DNA of 64,000 bases, taken from Sapria himalayana. Taxonomy: Eukaryota; Streptophyta; Magnoliopsida; Malpighiales; Rafflesiaceae. Position numbers and translations under genes: made by a program. This document shows positions 11,801 through 26,421 of this stretch, piece by piece. Positions within the stretch are counted from its first letter, which is position 1, and every line of letters begins with the position of its first letter. The stretch covers positions 325,035-389,034 of the forward strand of contig JAREIK010000709.1 in assembly GCA_029783825.1 (NCBI GenBank). The letters run 5' to 3'. The notes below the pieces were generated by a model, which saw only the letters and a list, made by a program, of their open reading frames with translations, was not told the origin of the DNA and searched no databases.

Positions 11801-14800
11801 CTTTTTTGTTTTTAAATTTTTACTTCTTTTTATAAGCGTATTTTTTTTGATTAAAAATAAATTATTAAAATTATATTTGTCTAACCCATTATTTATTTTG
11901 TAATTAATATTTCTATAAAAAATAAACTAATAAATAATTAAAATGAATATTTAAAATTATAATGAATACAAATTAAAATGAGATTTATGATTTATTATAT
12001 GTGGTATCCCGGTTTAATGGTTTGAATATTTAGGAGTTTTATCATTTAGGAGTTTATCAATTTATGTTTTTAGGCATTTAGTGGTTTATAGGTTTTATTT
12101 ATATAAAAAAATAAAAAATTTTGTTTACATTTTTTCTGATTTTCAATGGTTATAACCTTTAAAAATAAAATAATTTTTAAAATTTTTTGAAATATGAATA
12201 CCATGTATAATTATATTAATCTTACTAATTATATATCATATAAATTCAATATAAACAATTTTAATGATAGATATTATAATAATGATCAAAAATTAAATTA
12301 ATAAACTATTATTAATAATATAAATAATAATTAAAATATATTTACATAACACAATGATTCAAAATCAAATCAAAATATATTACTAAATAATAATATTTAG
12401 ATTAAAAATATATTACTATATAAAAATGATTCAGAAGAAAGCAAAATATATTACTAGATAATAATTTGTTATTTTGAATTTTTTTTTCTTTTAAAATAAA
12501 TTATTTTTCATTTTAATTAAAAATAATTTATATACATTATATTTGTCTAACTCATAATTTATTTCGTAATTAATATTTATATAAAAATAAACAAATAAAT
12601 AATTAAAACGAATATTTAAAATTATAATGAAAAAATATTATTGAGATTTATTATTTATTATTTAGGGTTTTAGAGATTTAGGAGTTGTTGATTTAAGTGT
12701 TTAGGCATTTAGTGGTTTATACGTTTTATTTAAACAATAAAATATCAAAAATATATATATATTTTTTATTTTTTCACATTTTCAAATGTTATAAACTTTG
12801 AAAATATAATAATTTTAAAATTATTTTCAAAAGTGAATTAAATATTTAGTTATAATAATCATTATATTTATATTTCATATAAATTCAATATAAACAATTT
12901 TATTGATAAATATTCTAATAATGATCAAAAAATAAATTAATAATCTATTATTAATAAGATAGATATCAATTAAAATATAATTAGAAAACCAATAATGATT
13001 AAGAAGCAAAGCAAATTATATTATTATATAATAATTTTTTGTTTTTAATTCTTTTTTGTTTTAATAAGTTTATGTATATTTTTTTTGATAAAAAAAAATT
13101 TATATATATTATAATTTTCTAACTCATAATTTATTTTGTAATTAATATTTATATAAAAATAAACAAATAAATAATTAAAATGAATATTTAAAATTATAAT
13201 GAAAAAAATAAAAATGGATTTATTGTTGATTTTTTACGATATATCTGATTAAAAAAATTATCTATTTAGGGTTTTCGAGATTTAGAAGTTATTCATTTAA
13301 GTATTTAGGCATTTAGTCGTTTATAGGTTTTATTTAAATAATGAAATAACAAATAAATTATTTTTGATATTTTTTCAAATTTTCAAAGATCATAACCTTT
13401 GAAAATATAAAAATATTAAAATTTTTTAAAAATGTGAATACAATATTTAGTAATAATAATTATTATAAAAATATATAATATAAACTAAATATAAACAATT
13501 TTATTGATAGATATTATATCAATTATAAAAAAATAAATTAATAAACTATTATTAATATGATAGATAAAAATTAAAATATAATTAAAAAACTTAAAATGAT
13601 TCAAAAACAATGTAAAATTTAAATCTAAATAATAATTTTTTTTAGTTTTTGCTTCTTTTTATTAGCTTATATATTTTTTGATGAAAAAATAATTATTTAA
13701 ATTATATTTGTATCACTCATAATTTATTTTGTAATATATATTTCAATATATTATTTAAATTATATTTAAGGTTTACGAGTTTAAAGGTTTAGGTATTTAG
13801 GGCCAAGGGGGTTTAAGAGTTTAGATATTTATGTGTTTAGGCATTTAATGGTTTATAAGTTTTATTTAAACAATGATATAACAAAAAATTTATTTTTGTT
13901 TTTTTTATCATTTTTGAAGGTTATAACCTTAGAAAATAAAACAATTTTTATAATTTTTTTTTATGTAAATGCAATATTTAGTTATGATAATCTTAATAAT
14001 TATATATCATGTAAATTCGGTATAAACAATTATATTGATAGATATTATATTAATGATCAAAAAATAAATTAATAAACTATTTTAAATAAGATAGATATTA
14101 TTTAAAATATATTTCAAAACCTAAATTTATTAAAAATCAAAGTAAAATAAATTACTAATTAATAATGTTTATGATGTTTTTCTTCTTTTTATAAGTTTAT
14201 AATTTTTGTTCTTAAAAGTATATTATTTAAATTATATTTGTTTTCCTCATAAAATATTTTGTAATTTATAAGTCTATAAAAATAAACTAAAAAATAATTA
14301 AAATGATAAATTAAATTATAATATATACAAATAAAAGTGAGATTTATTATTTAATATTCAGGATATACAATTTTAATGGTTTAGGTATTTAGGTGTTTTG
14401 TGGTTTAGTGATTTAAGTGTTTATGCCTTTAGTGATTTATAGTTTTTATTTAAAAAATGAAAAAACAAAAAATTTAATTTTTTGTTTTTTATTAATTTTT
14501 GAAGTTTATAACCTTTGAAAATATAATAATTTTTAATTTTTTTTAAATGTGAATATAATATTTAGTTATAATAATCTTAATAATTATATATAATGTAAAC
14601 TCAAAATAAATAATTTTATTTTTAGATATTATAATAATGATCAATAAATAATTAATAAACTATTAATGAAAATAATGATATAAATTAAAATATAAATGCA
14701 AAATCTAAAATGATACATAATCAAAATAAAATATTTTACTGAATAATAAATTTTTGTTTTTAAAATTGTGCGTATTTTTATAAGCTTATATTTTTTTTTA

Positions 14801-17800
14801 ATGAAATATAAATTATTTAAATTATATCTATCTCACTAATAATTTATTTTGTAATTAATATTTCTATAAAAATAAACTGATAAATAATTAAAATAAAAAT
14901 TTAAAATTATACTAAATAAAAGTTAAAATGAGATTTATGATTTATTATTAATGTATACCAGTTTAATGGTTTTGAGATTTAAAATTTTCTGAAATGTGAA
15001 TAGAATATTTAGTTATAATATTATTAATAATCATACATCATATAAATTCAATATAAATAATTTTATTAATAGTTATTATAATAATGATCAAAAATTAAAT
15101 TAATAAACTATAAATAATTAGATAAATATTCATTAAAAAATATTTACAAAACCCAAATTGATTCAAAATTAACGTAAAATATATTACTGTATAATAATTT
15201 TTAATTTTTAAATTTTACTTCTTTTATAAGTGTAAATAAATTTTTTGATTAAAACTAAATTATTAAAATTATATTTGTCTTACTCATAATTTATTTTGTG
15301 ATAAATATTTATATAAAATTAAACTAATAAATAATTAAATGAATATTTAAAATTATAATAAATAGAAATAAAAAATAGATTTATTAATTATTCTGTATTA
15401 TATAGTGGTTTAATGGTTTATGTATTTAGGTATTACAAGGTTTAGGGGTATATGGATTTAATTGTGTATGCATTTAGTGGTTTATAGGTTTTATTTAAAA
15501 AATAAAATAACTAAAAATTTATTTTTATTATTTTTTGATATTTAGTTATAATAATCCTTATATTTATATATCATATAAATTCAATATAAAAAATTTTAGT
15601 GATTAATATTGTAATAATGATCAAAAAATAAATTAATAATCTATTATTAATTAGATAGATATTAATTAAAATATAATTACAAAACATAAAATGATTCAGA
15701 AGCAAACCAAAATATATTACTATATAATAATTTTTTGTTTTGTAATTTCTTTTATTTTAAAAAGTTTATCAATATTTTTTTGATTAAAAATAATTTACAT
15801 AAATTATATTTGTTTAACTCATAATTTATTTTTTAATTAATATTTATTTAAAAATAAACAAATAAATAATTAAAATGAATATTTAAAATTATAATAAAAA
15901 AAATGAGATTTATTATTTATTATTTGGGGTATACCAGTTTAATTTAAGTTATATCTGTCTCACTAATAATTTATTTTGTAATTAATATTTCTATAAAAAT
16001 AAACTGATAAATAATTAAAATAAAAATTTAAAATTATACTGAATAAAAATTAAAATGAGATTTATGATTTATTATTAATGTATACCAATTTAATAGTTTA
16101 AGTATTTAAAGGCTTTGTCGTATAGGTATTTAGCGATTCATGTTTTTAGGCATTTAGTGATTTATAGGTTTTATTTAAACAATAAAATAACAAAAAAATT
16201 TGTAATTTTTTGTCATTTTCAAATGTTATAACCTTTGAAAATTTAATAATATTTAAAATTTTTTGAAATTTGAATACAATATTTAGTTATAATAATTTTA
16301 ATAATTCTATATCATATAAAATAAATATAAACAATTTTATTGATAGATATTATAATAATGATCAAAAATTAAATTAATAAATGATTTATAATAAGATAGA
16401 TATTAATTAAAAAATATTTACAAAGCCCAAATTGATTAAAAATTAAAGTAAAATATATTAGTCGATAATAATTTTTAATTTTTAATAATACTTATTTTAT
16501 ACTTCTTTTAAAAGCATATATATATATTTTGATTAAAAATAAATTATTTAAATTATATGTGTCGCACTCATAATTTATTTTGTAATAAAAATTTTTATAA
16601 AAATAAACTAATAAATAAATAAAATGAATATTTAAAATAATAATAAATTTAAAGAAAAATTAACTTTATTAATTATTAAGTAGCATATAGCGGTTTATTT
16701 GTTTATGTATTTAGGCTTTACGGGATTTAGAAGTTTACTGATATAAATGTGTATGCATTTAGTGGTTTATAGGTTTTATTTAAAATATAAAACAAGAAAA
16801 TTTATTTTTATTATTTTTTCATATATCCAAAGGTTATAACCTTTTGAGATATAATATTTTTTAAAGTTTTTTCAAAAGTGAATTCAATATTTAGTTATAA
16901 TAATCATTATATTTATATATCATATAAATTAAATATAAACATTTTTATTGATAAATTTTCTAAAAATGATGAAAAAATAACTTAATAATCAATTTTTAAT
17001 AAGATAGACTCCAATTAAAATATATTTACAAAACCTAAATGATTTAGAAGCAAAGCAAAATATATTACTATACAATAATTTTTTGTTATTGAAATTAATT
17101 TTTCTTTTAAAAAGTTAATCTATAATTTTTTGATGAAAAATAATTTAATTATATTATATTTGTGTAACTCAGAATTTATTTTGTAATTAATATTTACATA
17201 AAAATAAGCAAATAAATAATTAAAATGAATATTTAAAATTATAATTAAAAAAATGAGATTTATTATTTATTATTTTGGGTATACAGGTCTAATTTAAATT
17301 AGATCTCTCTTACTAATAATTTATTTTGTATTTAATATTTCTATAAAAATAAACTAAAAATTAATTAAATAAAAATTTAAAATTATACTGAATAAAAATT
17401 AAAATGATATTTATGATTTATTATTAATTTATACTAGTTTAATGGTTTAAGTATTTAGTGGTTTTGTCGTATAGATGTTTAGCGATTCATGTTTTTAAGG
17501 CATTTAGTGGTTTATAAATTTTATTTAAACAATAAAATAACAAAAAAAATTGTAATTTTTTGTCATTTTCATAGGTTATAACCTTTGAAAATATAATAAT
17601 ATTTAAAATTTTTTGAAATATAAATACAATATTTAGGTATAATAATTTTAATAATTATATATCATATAAATTCAATTTAAACAATTTTATTGATATATAG
17701 TATAATAATGATCAAAAATTAAATTAATAAACTATTAATAATAAGATAAATATTAATTAGAAAATATTTACTAAACCCAAATTGATTTAAAATTAAAGTA

Positions 17801-20385
17801 TAAAATATTATTGGATAATAATTTTTAAATCTTAACTTCTTTTATAAGCGTATACATTTTTTTTTATTAAAAATAAACTATTTAAATTATATTTGTCGCA
17901 GTCATAATTTATTTTGTAATAAAAATTTATATAAAAATAAACTAATAAATAATTAAAATGAATATATAAAATTATAATAAATTGAAATAAAAATTAGTTT
18001 TTTAATTATTAAGTAGTATATAGCAGTTTAAAGGTTTATGTATTTAGGCATTACGGGCTTTAGGAGTTTACTGATTTAACTATGTATGTATTTAGTGGTT
18101 TATAGGTTTTATTTAAAAATTAAAATAACAAAATATTTATTTTTATTATTTTTTGATATTTTCAAAGGTTATAACATTTGAAAATATTATAATTTTAAAA
18201 TTTTTTTCAAATGTGAATTTAATATTTAGTTATAATAATCATTATATTTATATATCATATAAATTCAATATAAACATTTTTATTGATAGATATTTTAATA
18301 ATTATGAAAAAATAACTTAATAATCCATTATTAATAAGATAGATATCAATTAAAATATAATTACCAAACCTATAATGATTCAGAAGCAAAGCAAATTATA
18401 TTACTATATAATAATTTTTTGTTTTTATTTTTTTTTTCTTTTAATAAGTTTATCTATATTTTTTTTTGATAAAAAATAATTTATATAAATTATATTTGTG
18501 TAACTTTTAATTTATTTTGTTATTAATATTTATATAAAAATAAACAAATAAATAATTAAATGAATATTAAAAATTATAATGAAAAAAAATGAGATTTATT
18601 CTTTATTATTTAGGGTATACCAGTTTAATTTAAATTATCTATGTCTCACTAATAATTTATTTTGTAATTAATATTTTTATAAAAATAAACTGATAAATAA
18701 TGATACTAAAAATTTAAAATTATACTGAATTAAAATTAAAATGAGATTTATGAATTATTATTAATGTATACCAGTTTAATATTTTAAGTATTTAGAGGTT
18801 TTGTCATTTAGGACTTAAGCAATTTATATTTTTAGGAATTTAGTGGTTTATAGGTTTTGTTTAAACAATGAAATAACAAAAAAATTATTTTTGATATTTT
18901 TCACATTTTCAAAGGTTATAACATTTGACAATATAATAATTTTAAAATTTTTTAAAAATGTGAATACAATATTTAGTAATAATAATCATTATAATTATAT
19001 ATAATATAAACTAAATATAAACAATTTTATTCATAGATATGATATCGATTATCAAAAAATAAATTAATATGTTATTATTATTATGATGGATATAAATTAA
19101 AATATAATTGCAAAACCTAAAATTATTCAAAATCCAAGTAAAATTTATTACTAAATATAATTTTTGTTTTTTAGTTTTTGCTTCTTTTTATAAGCTTATA
19201 TATTTTTTTTATGAAAAAAAAATTATTTAAATTATATTTGTATCACTCATAATTTATTTTGTAATTAATATTTTAATAAATTATTTAAATAATATTTAAA
19301 GTTTACGAGTTTAAAGGTTTAAGAATTTAGGGGCTTTGTGTTTAGGAGTTTAGATGTTTAAGTGTTTTGTCATTTAGTGGTTTATAAGTTTTATTTAAAC
19401 AATGATAAAGCAAAAAATTTATCTTTATTATTTTTTCTAATTTTTGAAGATTATATCATTTGAAAAAACAATAATTTTTAAATTTTTTCAAATGTAAATA
19501 TAATATTTATTTATAATAATCTTCATAATTATAATTCATTTAAATTCAATATAAATAATTATATTTCTATACATTATAATTATGATCAAAAAATAAATTA
19601 ATAAACTATTATTAATATAATAGTTATTATTTAATAAGTATTTGCAAAATCTAAACGTATTCAAATCAAAGTAAAATATATTACTAAATAATAATTTTTT
19701 TTAATGTTTTGCTTTTTTTATAAGTTTGTTTATTTTGTTATTAAAAATAAATTATTTAAATTATATTTGTCTTACTCATAATTTATTTTGTAATTTATAA
19801 TTCTAAAATAATAAGCTACTAAATAATTAAAATGAAAATCTAAATTTATAATGAATACAAATAAAATTGAGATTTAATATTTATTATTCAGGATATACCA
19901 GTTTAATGGTTTAAGTATTTAGGTGTTTTGTGGTTTAGGAGTTTAGTGATTTAATTGTTTAGACCTTTAGTAATTTATAGTTTTTATTAAAAGAATGAAA
20001 TAACAAAAAATTTAATTTTTTGATTTTTTTTTAATTTTTGAAGGTTATAACCTTTGAAAATATAATAATTTTAAATTTTTTTAAGTGTGAATATAATATT
20101 TAGTTATAATAATCTTAATGATTATATATAAAGTAAACTCAATATAAATAATTTTATTGATAGATATTATAATAATTATCAATAAATAAATTAATAAACT
20201 CGTATTTATGAGAATGATATAAATTAAAATATAATTGTAAAATGTAAAATGATTCAAAATAAAAATAAGATATATTATTAAAAAAATAATTTTTTATTTT
20301 TAAAATTTTGCCTCTTTTTATAAGCATTTTTTTTGATGAAAAATAAATTATTTAATTTATATTTGTCGCACTAATAATTTATTCT
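8898..20385 (-). repeat. Satellite array, R orientation (block R1)
   Basis: This is the longest unbroken satellite block, about 11.5 kb. Monomers read as GTTTAGGCATTTAGTGGTTTATAGG..., the reverse of block F1. Short-type monomers lie at about 9370, 13760 and 19290. In each case the AATTGATATC/ATTATATCAAT type is the neighbour on the left. About 145-bp deletion monomers lie at about 15930, 17285 and 18620. Some monomers carry private deletions, for example near 10650, 12390, 14970 and 15540. ORFs such as 10152-10397, 11465-11704 and 13833-14072 are AT-rich frames of the monomer, not genes. The block ends where element E1 begins. Confidence 0.92.
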
Positions 20386-21338
20386 AGCATTAGCAATGGT
20401 AATGATTGTATATTTTGTCTCTATAAAACAAAATCATATCGATGAGAATATGTCATAACTAGTGTCTCTCTATTGAAAATATTGCTATGGCACTAAGAAT
20501 GATCATGAATACATATTTAATCACTATAATAATGGGTCACTGTATTGTATATGATCATACCTTGTGCATTTTATCTTTATATTGCAAAGTCATTGCACTA
20601 GGAATGATTGTAACTTTGGATATTCCTCAAGAGAAAAAGTCATGACCCTAGAAATAGTTAATACTCGAGTACTACTCTTTATAACTTTATATAGCTAAAA
20701 TTCTTGGGATTGGAAATATCACTATGGCTGTTTCCTTTGATTTGTGACCTCAAGTGTCAATATGCAAGACTAATATTTTGAGCAATGATTAAAACCTTTT
20801 ATACATTTGAATATGATTCATTTACACCTTTTTGGGTATTGTCAGCTTGTATAAATAACTCATTTAATATAAAAAGAATGAAATAATACTTTTCATATCC
20901 ATGAGGATATAAAAAAAAGGCTTAGACATGCCAATAAAATAAATTTTTAGATTCTTGATTGAAAGAGAGACCATACTTCTTGCCCTGCTCAAACAACCCT
21001 GGGGCTAGTTTGTTCTAATAGGCTACAAGGTGGTTTTTTTTAGAGGTGAACTATGTTTTAAAAAAATTGATTTGTGTGTGTGCATGAGAGATATTTTAGA
21101 AGAAATTACAATAATCAAAATAAATAGCATCTTCAACAACTAGTATTTCAACACATAGGGGTAGAACTTTGGTTTAGTCTGTTAGCGTACATGAGTCAAA
21201 TTACCTTTGATAGCCCAGTGATTCAACATCAAATATGATGAGACATAATAGAGATAAAGTAAAAGCTCCTATTATTTTTTTTAGATCTTTAGCAATCATT
21301 CTAGAGTTGAGAGATGAACAAAATAAATTATTTTAATT
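20386..21338 (-). mobile_element. Unidentified element E, partial copy E1
   Basis: Non-satellite DNA matches the reverse complement of 47799-48751. Landmarks are the GAGTTGAGAGA end near 21305, the repeated phrase GGCTACAAGGTGGT near 21023, and CATATCGATGAGAATATGTC near 20435. The right junction to satellite (AATAAATTATTTTAATT / ATTCTGTATAAT) is the same one seen in E2, E4 and E5. The left end stops at AGCATTAGC, inside the element. No convincing ORF, TIR or target duplication was found, so the element class is unknown. Confidence 0.75.
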
Positions 21339-23173
21339 ATTCTGTATAATTTAAATTTTTATTTTAATTATTTATCAGTTTATTTTTATCGAAATATTAA
21401 TTACAAAATTAATTATTAGTGAGACAATTCTAATTTAAATTAAACTAGTATATCCTAAATAATAAAGAGTAAATCTCATTTTTTTCATTTTAATTTTAAA
21501 TATTTAAATTTAATTATTTATTTGATTATTTTTATATAAATATTAATTACAAAATAAATTATGAGTTACACTAATATAATTTATATAAATTATTTTTCAC
21601 AAAATAATATAGATAAACTTTTTAAAAGAAAAAAAATTTCAAAACATAAAATTAATATATTGTAATATATTTTGCTTTGCTTCTGAATCATTTTAGATTT
21701 TGTAATTATATTATAATTGATATCTATCTTATTAATAATAAATTATTAATTTATTTTTTGATCATTATTAGAATATTTATTAATAAAATAGTTTATATTG
21801 AATTTATATGATATATAAATATAATGATTATTATAACTAAATATTAAATTCACTTTCGAAAAAAATTAAAAAATTATTATATTTTCAAAAGTTATAACCT
21901 TAAAAAATGAGAAAAAATAATAAAAATATATTTTTTGTTATTTCATTTTTTAAATAAAACCTATAGATCATTAAATGCTTACTTACTTAAATCAGTAAGC
22001 TCATAAATCTTAAAACACATAAATACATAAACCTTTTAACAACTATATACTACTTAATAAATAATAAATCTCATTTTTATTTATTTATTATAATTTTAAA
22101 TATTCATTTTAATTATTTATAGTTTAATTTTTTAGAAAAAGTAATTAAAAATAAATTTCGAGTGAGACAAATATTATTTAAATATTTTATTTTAATAAAA
22201 AAAAAATAAGCTTATGAAAATAAGGAAAATTTTAAATATTAAATATTTTTTTAATAATATATTTTGATTTGATTTTGAATCATTTTGTGTTATGTAAATA
22301 TATTTTAATTAATATTTATATTATTAATAATAGTTTATTAATTTAATTTTGGATCATTATTATAATATCTATCATTAAAATTATTTATATTGAATTTATA
22401 TGATATATAATTAGTAAGATTAATATAATTATACATGGTATTCACATTTCAAAAAATTTTAAAAATTATTTTATTTTCTAAGGGTATAACCTTTCAAAAT
22501 CAGAAAAAATCTAAAAAAAAAATTTCTTTTTATTATATCAATAAAACCTATAAGCCACTAAATACCTAAAAACATAAATTGATAAACTCCTAAACGACAA
22601 AACTCCAAAATAATCAAACCATTAAACCGAGATACCACATATAATAAATCATAAATCTCATTTAATTTGTATTCATTTTAATTATTTATTAGTTTATTTT
22701 TTATAAAAATATTAATTACAAAATAAATAATGAGAGAGACAACTATAATTTTAATAATTTATTTTTAATCAAAAAAAATATATAAGCTTATAAAAAGAAG
22801 TAAAATTTTAAAAACAAAAAAATATTATTTAGTAATATATTTTACTTTGATTTTGAATCATTATATATAGATTTTGGAATTATATTTTAATTGCTATCAA
22901 TCTTACTAAGAATAGTTTATTAATTTATTATTTGATCAATTTTATAATATCTAAATATAAAATTACTTATATTGAATTTAAATGTCTTATAATTATTAAA
23001 ATTATTATAACTAAATATTATATTTACATTTGAAAAAAATTTAAAAATTATTATATTTTCAAAGGTTATAACCTTCTAAAATGATAAAAAATAACAAAAA
23101 TAATTTTTTTATTATTTTATTATTTAAATAAAAGTTATAAACCACTAAATGCCTAAATATTTAAATCTCTAAT
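21339..23173 (+). repeat. Satellite array, F orientation (block F2a)
   Basis: F-oriented monomers begin directly after E1. First comes an about 145-bp deletion monomer (about 21431), then GAGTTACAC, TTTCGAG and GAGAGAGACAAC types. This is the order also seen from about 27228 and 37480. The block is cut at about 23173 by hAT copy B, in the middle of the octamer tract (AAATCTCTAA). Confidence 0.9.
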
Positions 23174-26100
23174 TATTGTTCAGCCGAGGTATAGTTAAAC
23201 ATAATAGCAATACTACATTTTTTAAACAAATACTTAAAATATTAAGGAATAGCTAAAGATGACCACAAACATTGGTAGCATCAATTACTACTTAATTAAT
23301 TGCTAAAAGTAGGTAGCTTAATATAACAAAAAAATAGAACTAATAACAACCATGATAATAATCATTTCAAAGCTCCATCCCGCAACAGCAATGAAAATCC
23401 AAACCCAATTAATTATCTCTTTTACAACTCCTCCCTTTTCTTCCTCCACTATAGAAGGACAACCAAAGATGAAAACGTGTTAATCATGTAAACATAAATT
23501 TCTAAGATGAAAGAGTAATAAAAAAACAAAATATTACCTTATAAAATTTAATACGCCCATTCAAAATTTAGTTGGCCAACTATAGTTTGAAGAATATTTG
23601 GATCTTGTGACCCATCTAAAAATTATAATTGGACCATATTTTTATTAAATTGAATGAATAAAATAAGGAAAAGTGAAATTAAAATTTACAAGATTTGTAT
23701 ACTAACCTGTTTCATTATCATCATGGTCTTGAACTAATTCTTCAATTTCAATAGGTTTGTTTGAGCTTTTCAACCAATCTTGTAGACATATGAGAACTTC
23801 AGCTATAATAGGTATTAAAGAACTCCTAAATTTATCTAAAGTCTCTCCCCAGTGCTAAATGTAGATTCGTAGGCCACAATAGATGCTTGGATAGCAAATA
23901 CATCCATTGCTACATTTGCCAAAGAAGGATACTTAATCGCATTTACCTTCCACCAGTTTAGAAGATCAAAATCAATTCTATTTTTTCAAGTTTGTCCACC
24001 AAGTACCTATCCAACTCTTCAAAAGCTGCAACTTCTTGTTCTTTCTCTAATTCAACAAAAAAAATCATCAACATAAGTATCACTACCATCAAAAAAATCA
24101 TCATTTATCTTCAACATAGTAGAAGAGAAATCATCTTCTTTGATTCATCTTCATTTAAATCTTTATAACCATCCATCATCTCATTTAAAGTATTTATAAC
24201 CTTTTTCACCAAATTTTTAGCCAATTCCTCTCCATAATGCTAAGTGTACTTAACCTTGAGATATTTGAGCTTATATCTAGGATCCAACACAACCACTACA
24301 AAAATCATAATATTTGTTTACTAAAGAGAACCCCAATATTTGTTGAATTTATGTCTCATTTTCATACCCATTTCAGACACCATTGTATCTCTACAATTTT
24401 CAAAAAGCTCTATTTTTTTCATAATTCGAAAAATCTCAGGAAAATAAACACTAGAGGTAGAATATTATGAGCCAGAAAATTTACAAGTTACCTCATAAAA
24501 AGTTTTCAAGAAACGTGCCAAAATTTTGGCTTTTGTTCGGTCTCTCTCAGTTGGAACATTTGAACCAAACTCCTTCAAAAACCTTTTGTCTTTGTCCTCC
24601 AACTTATCAAATTCTTTTTTATTTTTATATCAGTTTGTAGCATCAAATAAGTAAAATTCCATCTTGTAGGAAATCTAAGTGCAATGAAGATCCATATGTC
24701 AAGTTTGCTTCTTCAACACATAACTTAAACATATCTTATCTTTTAGGACTGCTCCTCACATATTTCACCACACCTCTAATTTTTTGAATAGCACCCTCAA
24801 CTACTGCAATGCCATCCCTGACAATTAAGATTAGGATATGAGCACAACATCTCATATGAAAATGCTCACCTCTCAAAGGTACAACACTTTTCTTTACAAG
24901 CTTTTTTTTCTATTGTTCAACTACAACATCATTATTTGATGCATTATCAATAGTAATGCACATAAACTTTCTTAAACCCCTTTCATTCATTCAAAACTCA
25001 ATAGAATTTCTAATATTAACTCCAATATGACTTTTAATTACTCAAAAGTTCAAAATACTTTTATTCATATTCCATTGAGAATCAATGAAATGAACAGTCA
25101 AACATATATAAGACAAATATAAATGCTAGTCCAAGTGTCGGTAGTCAATGAAACTCTACAACAATGAGATGATATGCTATCAAATAATTTCTTATTTTAG
25201 TTCACAAACAAAGAAAAACAATCCATCAATATAGAGTGTAATTGATGGAATTTTAAAATGAGGCACACTAACTTCATAAAACTCCTTAAAATCATTCCTC
25301 TCAACAAAAGAAAAAGGCAATTCATCTTTTATGATCATTTTAACCAAAGCCTCCCTAACTAGTTGTTGATCAAATTGCCAACAAGTTAATTTGTTATTCT
25401 CTGAACTAGTACATACAGTGAAACTCAACAAAGATTGTGACTTTTCTTTACCTTTGTGAGCTTCTATTAATTCTTTTTTGTGTGGAAATTTCCTACAAGT
25501 CACTCTCAAGTATTTCCATAAACCCAAAGTACCTTGAGCACTTTTTGCCAAATAATCTTTCCTACACCATATACAAGCTGCCCTACCAGATTCATTTCCC
25601 TGTGAATCAACTAATATCTCATAAGTTTCCCAAACAGCAAACGTATACTTTTTATGAGCTTGAGGTTCAGATGTACCTTGACTTTCTCTTACAATTGGAA
25701 TTGAAGAACCTATCATTCAATAGGAAGGTTCATGAAAGGATGATGATTGGATTTACCAGTACTTTATCATTTGAGATGTGATCATCTTTAATTTATTATA
25801 TTTTTAATTTACCGATAGATTGTGCCATCTGCATTGCCATTAATTAATATGATATGTTAAGCATAAATACATATAAATATTTCAAAACAAGCAAGCTCTA
25901 CAAAACTAACTGTATCACATTCAGCCCACTCATTCAGCACAACCACAACACCACAACCAATACTCAACAAAACTGGCCGAGACATATAATAATAATAATA
26001 ATTAATCACTCAATTCTCGTCAAAAAAACAAACCAAAACGCTGGTGGTATATGGGACATGGTGGATGCAAGCAGAAGTGCGACAGACAAGGGCTGGACCT

Positions 26101-26421
26101 AACTAAACATGGCTGGAATGGCATGAGGTGGCCCGGAACTCGTCGGAACAGCAATATGTGCGTCAGAATTAGATGGGCAGTAGCAGAATTGGTGGCATCT
26201 TCATGTTATATATATATATTCCTGGTTCTAGTATCGGTTTTTTAGGAAGGGATGGTTCTCGGGATGGATATTGCTTAAGATCTGGAACCATCCCAAAAGT
26301 AAAAATACATCACAGAATGAGACGGGAAAAGTCAAAGTCAACGGATTTTTCTCAGTCCTGATTCTTTCGGGACAAGACTTCGGGTTGGGTCGTGAATCTC
26401 CGACTCCCGTGAGGAGCCTTA
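23174..26421 (-). mobile_element. hAT element copy B, most complete coding copy; 3' TIR lost
   Basis: The element reads leftward. Its 5' TIR is at the right end: the minus strand starts TAAGGCTCCTCACGGGAGTC at 26421. It is followed on the + strand by the satellite octamer CTAAATGC (26422-26429). The leader carries GGGACGGG/GGGATGG subterminal words and a TA run at about 26208. The transposase region spans 25828 to 23548. The left end stops at about 23174, equivalent to 4920 in copy A, so about 440 bp including the 3' TIR are missing. Adding that length gives a parent of about 3.7 kb. Several frameshifts make it inactive. ORFs at 26051-26431 lie in the noncoding leader. Confidence 0.88.
23548..25828 (-). 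pseudogene. hAT transposase with BED finger, RICESLEEPER type (copy B)
   Basis: A cut-and-paste transposase remnant. ATG is at 25826-25828, just after GCAATGCAG, a likely leader-intron acceptor. Codons 11 and 12 are both TAA (25793-25798). An open stretch of 174 codons (25716-25192) carries the BED-like finger WETYEILV...AACIWCRKDYL...GLWKYLRVTC, then LVREALVKMIIKDELPFSFV, typical of plant RICESLEEPER-like proteins. The position normally histidine before LR is Tyr (codon 25510-25512). The frame breaks at about 25210. Farther on are the RNase-H-like middle region and, at about 23830-23975, the hATC dimerisation domain (WWKVNAIKYPSLANVAMDVF, then YESTFST). A predicted 91-bp intron (23616-23706) precedes a last exon ending in QTIVGQLNFEWAY. 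Many frameshifts: not functional. Confidence 0.85.

Noticed and set aside
25437..25781. ORF of 114 codons opposite the BED-finger region
   Set aside because: It is the shadow of the transposase frame on the other strand.
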